64,000 nt of DNA from Arthrobacter sp. ES3-54. GTDB lineage: Bacteria; Actinomycetota; Actinomycetes; Actinomycetales; Micrococcaceae. The translations under genes were made by a program, and so were the position numbers. The notes below the pieces were generated by a model that saw only the letters and a program-made list of their open reading frames with translations, was not told where the DNA came from and made no database searches. Location of the stretch: assembly GCF_029504395.1 (NCBI RefSeq), contig NZ_JAQFIF010000001.1, forward strand, positions 434,001 to 498,000. The letters are read 5' to 3'. Every line of letters starts with the position of its first letter. Position 1 is the stretch's first letter. Shown here in pieces: positions 1-8,143 of this stretch.

Positions 1-444
1 GCCGAGGCCACGGGACTCGTGGCGATCGCCGACGACTCCGGACTTGCCGTGGACGTCCTTGGCGGCGCACCCGGGATTTTCTCCGCCCGCTGGTCCGGCC
101 GGCACGGTGACGACGCCGCGAACCTGCAGCTGCTGCTCGCCCAGCTGGCCGACGTGCCGGATGAGTACCGCGGGGCCGCGTTTGTCTGCGCCGCGGCGCT
201 GGCCGTGCCCGGGTCCTCGCCCGACGGCGGCCGGGAAGTTGTGGAGTACGGGCAGCTGGAAGGGACACTCCTGCGGGTGCCGCGCGGGGAGGGCGGTTTC
301 GGCTATGACCCCGTCCTGCAGCCGAGCGGGCTGGACCGCAGCTGCGCGGAGCTCAGTTCCGAGGAGAAGAATGCCATCAGCCACCGGGGCCACGCGTTCC
401 GGGCGCTCCTGCCGGCCATCGTCGAGGCCCTGTCCGGGAAGTAG
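1..444 (+). CDS. rdgB: RdgB/HAM1 non-canonical purine NTP pyrophosphatase, 5'-truncated
   Basis: The frame is already open at base 1, so the N-terminal part (roughly 60 residues by family length) lies outside the window; 147 codons remain. Visible family motifs are ADDSGL near the left edge, GFGYDP in the middle, and EEKNAISHRGHA near the C-terminus, all characteristic of RdgB/Ham1 proteins. The family hydrolyses dITP, XTP and dUTP-like nucleotides to monophosphates, keeping deaminated purines out of DNA and RNA. The gene ends 69 bases before a strong bidirectional hairpin and converges on a DedA gene. Identification is secure; only the 5' end is unavailable. Confidence 0.93.
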   Translation, partial: AEATGLVAIADDSGLAVDVLGGAPGIFSARWSGRHGDDAANLQLLLAQLADVPDEYRGAAFVCAAALAVPGSSPDGGREVVEYGQLEGTLLRVPRGEGGFGYDPVLQPSGLDRSCAELSSEEKNAISHRGHAFRALLPAIVEALSGK

Positions 445-512
445 CCGGCCCACACGCCAGGCCGCGTCGCCCACGCCCGCCCGTGTCGCCACGTCAGGCG
501 AGGCGCAAGACG

Positions 513-547
513 AACGAAGGCGCCCCACACGGTGGGGCGCCTTCGTT
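513..547. terminator. Bidirectional intrinsic terminator between rdgB and dedA
   Basis: A perfect 16-bp inverted repeat (left arm 513-528, right arm 532-547) with a 3-base loop starts with AACGAAGG and ends with CCTTCGTT, so both strands carry a T-rich end. It sits between two convergent genes and probably stops transcription from both. Confidence 0.85.
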
Positions 548-598
548 GTTAACTGCTGCGCCTACTGCGGCGCTGGGATCCGGGACCGGGGTCCTGGG

Positions 599-1366
599 CT
601 ACGGGGTTCGGCGCTCTTCTTCCGGCTCATGCTCCTCGATGAATTCATCCACGACGTCCGTGCCGTACTCCTCGGACTGCCGCTTGGCGATGGCGCCGCG
701 GATGACCTCAATGGCGATCGGGATCACGGAGACCAACACGATGGCGATGAAGATGATGTCCAGGTTGTCCTTGACCCACGGCACCTTGTCCCCGAGCAGG
801 TAGCCCAGAAGCGTGACGCCGCCGCCCCAGAGCACCGCGCCGATCACGTTGTAGGTGAAGAATTTGCGTTTGCTCATCTGCGCGACGCCCACAATCACCG
901 GGACGAAGGTGCGGATGATCGGGACGAACCGGGCCAAGATCAGAGCCTTGCCGCCGTGCTTTTCGAAGAAGGCGTGTGCGCTATCCACGTTTTCACGCTT
1001 GAACAGCTTGGAATTGGGCCTGTTGAACAGGGCAGGTCCCGCCTTGGATCCAATCAGGTAGCCCACCTGGTTGCCGACAATAGCGGCGACGATGATGAGC
1101 GCGGTCAGGACCCAGATGTTGACCTGGATGGTGCCGGTGGCCACGAGCAGCCCGGCCGTGAACAGCATGGAGTCCCCGGGCAGGAAAAAACCGATCAACA
1201 GCCCGGTTTCGGCAAAGATGATGCCGCAGACAAGGAGGACCACCCACGGCGCGAAGGCCGGATTCGCCAGGAAAACCTGCGGGTTGAGCCAGTCTGGCAG
1301 GAAGGAGGCCATCTGCGGCTGGACGGGGCCGGCACCGCCGAGGGCGGACACGGCGAGGTCGCTCAT
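599..1366 (-). CDS. DedA/SNARE-associated (VTT domain) membrane protein
   Basis: The 255-residue product has four or five hydrophobic segments and DedA hallmarks: FAETGLLIGFFLPGDS near residues 45-60, the EKHGGKALILARFVPIIRT block near 130-150, and a GGGVTLLGYLLG helix. DedA proteins are polytopic membrane proteins implicated in lipid (undecaprenyl-phosphate or phospholipid) flipping and membrane homeostasis. The C-terminus is a charged Glu-rich tail. I chose the ATG at 1366 because GGGTGA lies 11 bases upstream; a GTG at 1381 would add five residues. It shares its 3' terminator with rdgB. Confidence 0.88.
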   Translation of the reverse strand: MSDLAVSALGGAGPVQPQMASFLPDWLNPQVFLANPAFAPWVVLLVCGIIFAETGLLIGFFLPGDSMLFTAGLLVATGTIQVNIWVLTALIIVAAIVGNQVGYLIGSKAGPALFNRPNSKLFKRENVDSAHAFFEKHGGKALILARFVPIIRTFVPVIVGVAQMSKRKFFTYNVIGAVLWGGGVTLLGYLLGDKVPWVKDNLDIIFIAIVLVSVIPIAIEVIRGAIAKRQSEEYGTDVVDEFIEEHEPEEERRTP

Positions 1367-1469
1367 TGCTAGTACGTTCACCCGTTAAGGGTACTTGACG
1401 GCCGCCGGCCCGCCCCCGGGTGCCGCTCCCGGTGCGGGAGGCGCCGCCCGCGGGCGGTAAAGTTGGGCC

Positions 1470-2486
1470 GTGACTTTGGACTTTACGGCGATCGACTTTG
1501 AGACCGCGAACGGCTTCCGCGGTTCACCGTGCGCTGTTGGCCTGAGCAAGGTGCGTGGCGGCGTCGTCGTCGAGGAAGCCTCCTGGCTCATGCGGCCGCC
1601 GGAAAACCATGACACCTTCGATCACCACAACGTCCGGATCCACGGCATCCGGCCGGACCAGGTGGCGGGGCTGCCGCGGTTCGGTGAGCTGTTCCCGGAG
1701 ATCGGCGCGTTCATCGGCGGCGACGTGCTGGCGGCTCACAATGCGGGGTTCGATCTCGGTGTGATCCGCTCTGGGCTGGAAGTGTCCGGGCTGGCCGGGC
1801 CCGCCTACGACTACGTCTGCACGGTGATTTTGTCCCGGCGTTGTTATTCCCTGGTGTCCAATTCGCTGCCCTACGCCGCCGAGGAGGCGGGCGTTCCGCT
1901 GGTCAACCACCACGATGCCGCCGAGGACGCCCGGGCCTGTGCCGGCATCCTGATCGACATCGCCGCCCGGAACAAGGCGGCGAGCATCGCGGAACTCTAT
2001 CTGTCTCTGGGCCTCGCGGTGTCGCACCAGCCGGCGTTCGACCCCCGGCGCGACCCGTTGTCCAAGGCCACCCTCGCGGCGCTGGAGGCGCTCGCCGGGG
2101 GAACTGCCGGCGCACCTGTTGGCCGCCGGTTCGTGGCCGGGTGGCCGGAGGAAGGGCCCAACCCGCTGCCCAATGCCGCCGCTAGCCCAGACCATCCGCT
2201 GTTCGGCCAGACCGTCGTGTTCACCGGCGAACTGGCGATTTCCCGGCCCGAAGCCAAGGTCCGCTCCGCCGATCTAGGCGCCAGGCCTGAAAGCCGGGTG
2301 ACGGCCCGCACCACCGTCCTGGTGGTGGGCGACGGGTTTGTGGCCGCGGACCTGCGCTCCGGCCGGCTCACCGGCAAGGCGCGCCGGGTCCTGGAACTGC
2401 ACGACCGCGGGCAGCGGATCGAGGTCTTATCCGAGGGTGAATTCCTCCAGATGGTCGGCGGACATTTGGCCGCAGCACCCTTCTGA
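1470..2486 (+). CDS. DnaQ-like 3'-5' exonuclease with C-terminal BRCT domain
   Basis: This 338-residue protein starts with a DEDDh exonuclease domain: DFET (the D-x-E of motif I) at residues 9-12, NAGFDLG (motif II), and HHDAAEDA (the His/Asp of motif III) near residue 150. Residues about 230-320 form a BRCT-like domain containing the LFGQTVVFTGEL block. Exo-BRCT proteins of this kind are common in actinobacteria as accessory epsilon-like nucleases of DNA repair; the BRCT part resembles that of NAD-dependent ligase. The GTG start at 1470 directly precedes the conserved motif I. It stands alone, 106 bases upstream of a DUF4395 gene. Confidence 0.87.
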   Translation: MTLDFTAIDFETANGFRGSPCAVGLSKVRGGVVVEEASWLMRPPENHDTFDHHNVRIHGIRPDQVAGLPRFGELFPEIGAFIGGDVLAAHNAGFDLGVIRSGLEVSGLAGPAYDYVCTVILSRRCYSLVSNSLPYAAEEAGVPLVNHHDAAEDARACAGILIDIAARNKAASIAELYLSLGLAVSHQPAFDPRRDPLSKATLAALEALAGGTAGAPVGRRFVAGWPEEGPNPLPNAAASPDHPLFGQTVVFTGELAISRPEAKVRSADLGARPESRVTARTTVLVVGDGFVAADLRSGRLTGKARRVLELHDRGQRIEVLSEGEFLQMVGGHLAAAPF

Positions 2487-2592
2487 ACTTTTCCGCCGGA
2501 ACGGGCCCGGCTGAACCGGCCCTGCCTGAACCCGCGGTCACATGGCGCAACAATCATTCCCGCCCCGGCGCGCCCGCTCGTAGCCTTGGGCG

Positions 2593-3156
2593 ATGAGCAA
2601 ACCCACGGATGCACAGACTCCCGCAGTTCCGTCTAAGTCAGTGTCGTCGAAGTCCGTTCCGTCGCGCGGCATTGACTGGCGGCGGGTGTTCGCGTTCCCC
2701 AACCCGGTGAACGAGTACGCCGCCCGCATTACCGCTGCCCTGGTGGTGGCGCTGTCCGCGGTGACCCTGCTGACCGGATTCGGCTGGGGACTCGCCATCA
2801 TCGCGGCGGGTTTCTGGCTGCGTGTGCTGTTCGGCCCCCGGATCTCGCCCCTGGCCCAGCTCTCGGTCAAGGTGCTGACGCCCTGGCTCGGCCGGACCCG
2901 CCTCGTTCCCGGTCCACCAAAGCGCTTCGCCCAGGGCATCGGCGCCGCCGTGTCGACGGCGGCCGCATTGCTTCTGGCTGCCGGCCTCGCGCCTGCGGCG
3001 TGGGTCCTGCTCGCCGTGCTGATTGCCGCCGCGTCCCTTGAGGCGTTCGCCGGGTTCTGCCTCGGCTGCACCATTTTCGGCTTCCTGCAGCGCCGCGGAC
3101 TCATCCCCGCGGACGTCTGCGAAGCCTGCATCAACATCTCGCTCCGGGGCGCCTAG
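2593..3156 (+). CDS. DUF4395 integral membrane protein
   Basis: The 187-residue protein has four hydrophobic segments and the DUF4395 signature FCLGCTIFGFLQ near residues 155-166, where two cysteines form a CxxC pair; another Cys follows at EACIN. DUF4395 proteins often occur with thiol-redox or rhodanese-type proteins, but no such neighbour is present here and the function is unknown. The hydrophilic N-terminus holds a short tandem repeat (SKSVSSKSVPS, 15-base DNA period). The gene is followed by an unusual cluster of GGACATGTCC palindromes. Confidence 0.8.
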   Translation: MSKPTDAQTPAVPSKSVSSKSVPSRGIDWRRVFAFPNPVNEYAARITAALVVALSAVTLLTGFGWGLAIIAAGFWLRVLFGPRISPLAQLSVKVLTPWLGRTRLVPGPPKRFAQGIGAAVSTAAALLLAAGLAPAAWVLLAVLIAAASLEAFAGFCLGCTIFGFLQRRGLIPADVCEACINISLRGA

Positions 3157-3488
3157 GATCCTCAACCAGGCCCGGCATGTCCCGGCGATGCGGCCACCAG
3201 GGATGGACATGTCCATCGGTGCGCTGTTGGAGGCCCGGGCATGACCTCCGGAGGCTATGACGGTTGGACATGGTGGCACTATGTCCAGTCCCCGCCGCGG
3301 GAGATGGGCATGTCCTGAGGATGCAGCGGCCGGGGGATGGACATGTCCATCTCAGCGGGGTGCAACGGGGCATGTCCCGCGGCCAAGCCGGGCGCGCGGG
3401 CTTCCGAGCGCAGCCGTCCGCGCTGCGCGAATGCCGAAGACCTAACGCCTGACGCACAGGTGCACGGCCGACAAGTTGCCCGCCGCAG
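3157..3488. repeat. Gene-free spacer with clustered GGACATGTCC-type palindromes
   Basis: No convincing gene lies here. Two perfect 16-bp palindromes GATGGACATGTCCATC occur at 3202-3217 and 3336-3351. Related cores are at 3174-3183 (GGCATGTCCC), 3237-3246 (GGGCATGACC), 3266-3273 (GGACATGG, with ATGTCC at 3281-3286), 3306-3315 (GGGCATGTCC) and 3367-3378 (GGGGCATGTCCC). Spacing between copies is 28-41 bases. The spacer separates the convergent DUF4395 and ADP-ribosylglycohydrolase genes. It could be a multi-site protein-binding array or an expanded intergenic repeat. Confidence 0.8.
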
Positions 3489-4679
3489 CTAGGAACCGGT
3501 GACGGCCGCAAGCCTCGACGCCATGCCCCGGATGACCTCCGGTGCCTCGAGTGCCGCCAGCCAGTCTGCCGGCAGGCACCGCTCGCCGTAGTACGCCCCC
3601 AGGATGTTCCCGGCGATCGACGCCGTTGAGTCGCTGTCCCCGCTGTGGTTCACGGCCACCGCAATTGCCGCGCGGAAATGCGCTTGGGCGTCGGGCTCAG
3701 CCGTGCCGGCGTCCGCCGTCGCCGTGTCGCCATCTGGCCCTGCTTCCGGCTCCGGAACGGTGGCCAGCACGGCGTACAGCGCCACGGCCAGGGCTTCCTC
3801 GGCCACCCACCCCTCGCCGAGTTCGCTGACCAGGTTCTCGGGGCTGAGCACGTCTCCGCCGCCGGGCCGGTCACCGGCCAGCCGCAGGGCCGCCTCCAGC
3901 CGTGCCACAACATCCGGATCCGGGTCCTCGCCCTTGCGCAGGATGCCGCCGCGCAGGTGCCCGAGGGCCGATTCCGCCGCTTCGCGCAAACCGTGGCCGG
4001 AGGACAGGGCATGGATGACCAGGCTGAACACGCCTGCGCTCTGCCGTGCCGCGGGGTGCCCGTGCGTCAGGCATGCGGCATCGGCGCTGAGCTTGTAGAC
4101 CGTTTCTGGTTCGAGGTGGGGGATGAGGCCGAACGGCGCCGAGCGCATCACGGTGCCGCAGCCCTTCGACTCTGGATTGACCGGCCGCTTCACGGTGCCC
4201 ATCTCGCCGGTGGCGAGTCCGCTCAGGCACGCCTTGCCGGGCGAACGCCGGTTCTTCAGGACAGTCTGGGCATCGATCCAGCGTGGCGGCTGGAACGGGG
4301 CCGACGCCGGCACCGCGACACCCTGGGTGCCCAGCCAGCGCAGGTAGGCGAGCCACAGGCACGCGTTGATGTCCGATGCCACGCCGTCGTTCGCCCATTC
4401 CAGCGCTTCCAGGAGGCCGTCTGCGGTGTACAGCGTCATTTGCGTGTCGTCCGAGAACGGGCTGCCGGCGTCGAGCGCGGAAAAATCCTGCAGGCCCGCG
4501 GGGCCGAACCGGGCGCGGATCGCCGAGATATCGTCGAACTCGACGGCGTAGCCCAGCGAATCACCGAGCGCACCGCCGAGCAGGCAGCCGTGGATGCGCG
4601 AGCCGTGGGCCGGTGCGGGGGAGTGTGGCTGGCCGGGTGTTGGGGCGGGTGCGGGGCTGGTCCCGGGCTTGGTGCTCAT
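3489..4679 (-). CDS. ADP-ribosylglycohydrolase family protein
   Basis: The 396-residue product matches the ADP-ribosyl-[dinitrogen reductase] hydrolase/DraG fold: GCLLGGALGDSLGYAVEF near residue 30, SDDTQMTLYTADGLL with the metal-binding SDDTQ, GCGTVMRSAPFGL in the middle, and NHSGDSDSTASIAGNILGA (second metal-binding motif) near the C-terminus. Such enzymes remove ADP-ribose from proteins or small molecules using two Mg ions. I placed the start at the ATG at 4679; the frame stays open upstream but runs through a tandem repeat and is not conserved-looking. A Pro/Ala-rich leader of about 25 residues precedes the domain. Confidence 0.88.
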   Translation of the reverse strand: MSTKPGTSPAPAPTPGQPHSPAPAHGSRIHGCLLGGALGDSLGYAVEFDDISAIRARFGPAGLQDFSALDAGSPFSDDTQMTLYTADGLLEALEWANDGVASDINACLWLAYLRWLGTQGVAVPASAPFQPPRWIDAQTVLKNRRSPGKACLSGLATGEMGTVKRPVNPESKGCGTVMRSAPFGLIPHLEPETVYKLSADAACLTHGHPAARQSAGVFSLVIHALSSGHGLREAAESALGHLRGGILRKGEDPDPDVVARLEAALRLAGDRPGGGDVLSPENLVSELGEGWVAEEALAVALYAVLATVPEPEAGPDGDTATADAGTAEPDAQAHFRAAIAVAVNHSGDSDSTASIAGNILGAYYGERCLPADWLAALEAPEVIRGMASRLAAVTGS

Positions 4680-4703
4680 GCCCTCAAATTTACCCGGCGC
4701 TGC

Positions 4704-4878
4704 CCCGCACTCTGCAATGCCGCCGACCCAGCGTCGCGGACCCTGCCCGCACTCTGCAATGCCACCGACCCTGCCCGCACTCTGCAATGTCGCCGTACCC
4801 AATGCCGCCGACCCGGCGCCGCGGAGTCAATGCTGCAGACCCAATGCCGCTGTACCCACTGCCGCTGTCCCCAATCCC
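4704..4878. repeat. Degenerate tandem repeat upstream of the ADP-ribosylglycohydrolase
   Basis: The 16-mer CCCGCACTCTGCAATG recurs exactly at 4704-4719, 4746-4761 and 4774-4789, followed by decaying units built on CAATGCCGC(T/C)G around 4799-4878. It fills most of the 303-base divergent spacer between the ADP-ribosylglycohydrolase (-) and the first DUF202 gene (+), so it overlaps where promoters of either gene should lie. Confidence 0.8.
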
Positions 4879-4982
4879 GCGGGCGGCGGATGTGGAACGC
4901 CGGTAGGGTGCTGTTAGGACCCGTCCAGCGGTCAGGCGAAGCAACCGCCGGCGGCGTATCCGTCCGGCAGCGGAGGAAACGA

Positions 4983-5339
4983 ATGCGCGAACCAGCGTGG
5001 CGGAAGACCGGGACCACTCCCGATTACAGATTCTCCCTGGCTAACGAGCGGACGTTCCTGGCCTGGATCCGGACATCCTTGGCCCTGATTGCCGGAGCCC
5101 TGGCGATTGACCAGCTGGCCCCCGAGATCGCGCCCGGACCCGTGCGGATCGCGTTGTGCGTCATCCTCGCGTTCCTCGGCGCAGGTTTGGCCGCCCTGTC
5201 CTACCGCCGGTGGGGACTCATGGAGGCTGCCATGCGTAACAACCAGGAGCTGCCGTTTTCCGGCGTGATGCTGGTGATGACAATCGGCGTCGCAGCCGCG
5301 GCACTGGTGTTCGCCGCCCTGATCCTGGTGGCGCGGTGA
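4983..5339 (+). CDS. DUF202 (YidH-type) small membrane protein, first copy
   Basis: This 118-residue protein carries the DUF202 signature LANERTFLAWIRTSLALI at residues 20-37, followed by three hydrophobic segments. DUF202 proteins are inner-membrane proteins of unknown function related to YidH. The ATG at 4983 has a good GGAGG six bases upstream. It overlaps the next gene by four bases (GTGA), so the two are translationally coupled and probably form a hetero-oligomeric pair. Confidence 0.85.
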   Translation: MREPAWRKTGTTPDYRFSLANERTFLAWIRTSLALIAGALAIDQLAPEIAPGPVRIALCVILAFLGAGLAALSYRRWGLMEAAMRNNQELPFSGVMLVMTIGVAAAALVFAALILVAR

Positions 5340-5677
5340 GGCCTGATATGGCCCGGGACCCTGGGCTGCAGCCCGAGCGGACATCCCTGTCTTGGCGCCG
5401 GACGCTGCTGACCCTGATCGTGGCGGACCTGCTGATCTGGCGCAGCTGGGCGCTCGCCGGGTCCCGCGGAGGCGTTCCGGGTCCCGTTGATTTCCTTGGT
5501 GTCTGCGCGCTGGCCGCCATGGCCGCGACACTGGTGGTGGCTGTGTGCGTGCTGGTCCGCGGGCGGGAGCTCCGGCGGTCCAATGCCGCGCCGCCGGCTG
5601 CGCTCCTGCGCTGGGCCGCCGCCGCCGTCGTCGCCCTTGCCGCCAGCGCCGTGGCAGCGGTGGCCCTGGGGCACTAA
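5336..5677 (+). CDS. DUF202 (YidG-type) small membrane protein, second copy
   Basis: The 113-residue partner has LQPERTSLSWRRTLLTLIV near residue 12, the shorter YidG-like version of the DUF202 motif, then three hydrophobic segments. The start is the GTG overlapping the upstream stop codon. The tandem order YidH-like then YidG-like resembles the paired arrangement of these families elsewhere. Function unknown. Confidence 0.82.
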   Translation: MRPDMARDPGLQPERTSLSWRRTLLTLIVADLLIWRSWALAGSRGGVPGPVDFLGVCALAAMAATLVVAVCVLVRGRELRRSNAAPPAALLRWAAAAVVALAASAVAAVALGH

Positions 5678-5835
5678 GCCAGAATCCAGCGAACATCCAG
5701 ATTCCGCTGGCAGACTGCTGGCGGACCCATTCTCCGGGCGGCCGAGGCCGCACCCGGACCACCGCCCGGCGGCGGGCCAGCGACGCCGCAACTGCAGCCC
5801 CAGGCCGCGCCGCCACCAGCAAAGGAATCCTGACT

Positions 5836-6876
5836 ATGACCCTGCTTGTGCCAGCCCGCGAATCCGTTGGCGTCCAGCCATCGGCCGCCAGCGGCGTTTC
5901 GCCCCGGCCCCGACTCGTGGCCCGGCTCTCCGCCGAGGCGCTGGGGACCCTGATCGTGGTGGTCGCAGGCCTGGGCGTGCCGCTCTTCACCATTCCGCAG
6001 TCGAACCCGCTGCCCGCCGCCCTGGCCGCCGGCCTGGCGCTGACGGCCGCGATGCTGGCCGTCGGCTACGTCTCCGGCGGCCACTTTAACCCCGCCATCA
6101 CCGTGGGCAACGCCATCGCCGGCCGGATCCGGCTGGCCGACGCCGCCGCATACATCGGCGCGCAGTTCGTGGGCGCCGCGCTCGGGGCCGTTGCCCTGTT
6201 CGGCGTCCTGCGCACCATTCCGACGATCAACGACAGCCAGGGCGCATTCGCCACCGTGGCGGCCGGATTCGGCGAGCACTCGATCATCCAGGTGCCCATG
6301 GCCGGCGTCCTGCTCGTGGAGGTCCTCGGCACCGCCCTGCTCGTGGCCGTATTCCTGGCCACGACGGCCAGCCGGAATCCCGCCAGGGCGGCTGCCCCCT
6401 TCGCGGTGGGCCTGACGACGGCGATGCTCCTGCAGTTGGGCCAGGCGCTTGGCAATGTTCCGTTCAACCCGGCCCGGGCCACGGCCTCGGCCATCTTCAG
6501 CGGCCCGGATGCGCTCGGGCAGCTGTGGCTGTTCTGGGTGGCGCCGGTGGTCGGCGCGGCCGTCGCCGGGCTGGTTTTCCGCGGCTTCGCCCAGAGCACT
6601 GTTCAGACAGGCCAGGCCGCTGACCCGGCCGGTGCAACGCTCACCGATGCAGACTTGGACGACGCCGATTTGGATGCCGCCGACGTGGACGACGTCGGCC
6701 TGGACGCCGCCGACTTCGGTGATGGCGAGCTGACCGACGGCGCGGACGACGGCCAGAAGGTCGGCGCCGGCCACCGGGGCAACGGGAAGGTGGCCGGCGC
6801 TTCGGCTTCGCCCGACCGCACCGTCGCCCAGGACGACGAGGCCCGCAGCTTCTTCGACAGCAAGGGTGGAAAGTAA
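5836..6876 (+). CDS. Aquaporin / MIP family channel with pentapeptide-like C-terminal tail
   Basis: Residues about 25-250 form a six-helix MIP channel with both half-helix motifs: GGHFNPAIT (first NPA) and PFNPARATAS (second NPA-R). This pore arrangement moves water or small neutral solutes. After residue 255 the protein has a 90-residue acidic hydrophilic tail absent from typical AqpZ. Part of that tail (about residues 272-297) is a run of five-residue units of the A-D-L-x-x type (DADLDDADLDAADVDDVGLD), encoded by 15-base near-repeats. I chose ATG 5836 with AAAGGA upstream; the frame is open further upstream but without homology. Confidence 0.86.
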   Translation: MTLLVPARESVGVQPSAASGVSPRPRLVARLSAEALGTLIVVVAGLGVPLFTIPQSNPLPAALAAGLALTAAMLAVGYVSGGHFNPAITVGNAIAGRIRLADAAAYIGAQFVGAALGAVALFGVLRTIPTINDSQGAFATVAAGFGEHSIIQVPMAGVLLVEVLGTALLVAVFLATTASRNPARAAAPFAVGLTTAMLLQLGQALGNVPFNPARATASAIFSGPDALGQLWLFWVAPVVGAAVAGLVFRGFAQSTVQTGQAADPAGATLTDADLDDADLDAADVDDVGLDAADFGDGELTDGADDGQKVGAGHRGNGKVAGASASPDRTVAQDDEARSFFDSKGGK

Positions 6877-6961
6877 CAACAACTCGGGACCGCCTTTGAC
6901 TTCGGTCACCCTCCCGGGGTGGTGGCGCAAGAGTGTCGGTGCCAGCCGATACCGTAGGAAT

Positions 6962-8143
6962 ATGCGGTTATTGCACACCTCCGACTGGCACTTGGGCCGG
7001 TCCTTCCACGGCATCGGCATGCTCGATGCCCAGCGAGCCTTCATCGACCAGCTCGTGACCTTTGTCCGGGACGAGAGCGTGGACGTCGTCCTCATCGCCG
7101 GGGACGTCTACGACCGTGCACTGCCGGGAGTCGACGTCGTCGGCCTGCTGGACGACGCCCTGGTGCGCCTCACGGGTGCGGGCGCCCAGGTTGTCCTTAC
7201 CAGCGGCAACCACGACTCCGCCATCAGGCTGGGGTTCGCGTCGCGGCTGCTCGAGCGCGGGGGAGTGCATCTGCGCACCCGGCTGAACGAACTGGACCAG
7301 CCCGTGCTCTTTCCGCTTGGGGACGATGCAGCGGACGATACAGCGCCGGTGCTGGCCATCTACGGGATCCCCTGGCTGGAGCCCCGGCTGGTCGCCGAGC
7401 AGCTGGGCGTCGAGACCGCGAGCCACTTCGAGGTCACCCGCGCCGCCACCGAACGGATCCGTGCAGACGTGCGGCATCGGAGCGAGACCCGGACCGTCCA
7501 TTCGGTGGTCCTGGCGCACACCTTCGCCAGCGGAGGCATCAGCTCTGACAGCGAACGGGATCTGAGCATCGGGGGCGTCGGAGCGGTGCCGCTGGATCTC
7601 TTCGACGGCTTCGGCTACACCGCACTGGGCCACCTGCATGGCCGGCAGGAGCTCTCCCCGGCGGTGCGCTATTCCGGCTCGCCGCTGGCGTACTCCTTCT
7701 CGGAGGCGAAGCACAAGAAGGGCAGCTGGCTCGTGGAGGTCGACGCCGAGGGAATCGGCGACGTCCGCGCAGTGCACTGGGAAGCGCCCCGGGCCCTCGC
7801 CGTACTCCGCGGGAAACTGGATGACCTCCTCGAGTCGGAGGACTTCGCCTGGGCCGAGGCCGCCTACTGCCAGATCACTCTGACGGACGCCGCCCGCCCC
7901 GCCCAGGCGATGGACCGCCTGCGGGCACGGTTCCCCGACACCCTGGTGCTCGGCTTCGATCCCGATGGCGCCAGCGCGGCGCCGAAGGCCAGCTACAGCA
8001 GCCGGCTTGCCGAAGCCGAGGATGACCTCTCCGTCTGCTGCGGATTCCTCGACCACGTCCGCGGCCGGCCAGCTTCCGACGCCGAAGCGGCCGTTCTCGC
8101 CGAGGCGCTCGAAGCCGTGCGCCTGGAAGGGGTCTCCCTGTGA
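6962..8143 (+). CDS. sbcD: Exonuclease SbcD (Mre11-type nuclease subunit)
   Basis: The 393-residue protein has the calcineurin-like phosphodiesterase signature: HTSDWHLGRSFHG at residues 5-17, GDVYDR near 48, GNHDS near 85, and GHLHGRQ near 223. SbcD cleaves hairpins and protein-blocked DNA ends with SbcC. The ATG at 6962 begins directly before the first metal motif, which fixes the start. The stop overlaps the sbcC GTG by four bases (GTGA). Confidence 0.95.
   Translation: MRLLHTSDWHLGRSFHGIGMLDAQRAFIDQLVTFVRDESVDVVLIAGDVYDRALPGVDVVGLLDDALVRLTGAGAQVVLTSGNHDSAIRLGFASRLLERGGVHLRTRLNELDQPVLFPLGDDAADDTAPVLAIYGIPWLEPRLVAEQLGVETASHFEVTRAATERIRADVRHRSETRTVHSVVLAHTFASGGISSDSERDLSIGGVGAVPLDLFDGFGYTALGHLHGRQELSPAVRYSGSPLAYSFSEAKHKKGSWLVEVDAEGIGDVRAVHWEAPRALAVLRGKLDDLLESEDFAWAEAAYCQITLTDAARPAQAMDRLRARFPDTLVLGFDPDGASAAPKASYSSRLAEAEDDLSVCCGFLDHVRGRPASDAEAAVLAEALEAVRLEGVSL

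Noticed and set aside
44..1372. Long open frames antisense to or overlapping rdgB/dedA, sbcC, mqo, the M20 gene and others
   Set aside because: They are Arg/Pro/Gly-rich or Glu/His-rich frames typical of high-GC third-position shadows, without conserved motifs or ribosome-binding sites.
3174..3378. CRISPR array or replication origin
   Set aside because: Palindromic cores with variable spacing and similar intervening sequence do not fit CRISPR; no dnaA-box pattern or dnaA/parAB genes are present.
4680..4802. Upstream extension of the ADP-ribosylglycohydrolase to 4802
   Set aside because: It only translates the tandem repeat (VGGIAECG units), so it is judged non-coding, though read-through is possible.
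4704..4878. CRISPR array
   Set aside because: The repeats are 16-mers at unequal spacing (42 and 28 bases) with decaying units, spacers are not unique 30-mers and no cas genes are near.
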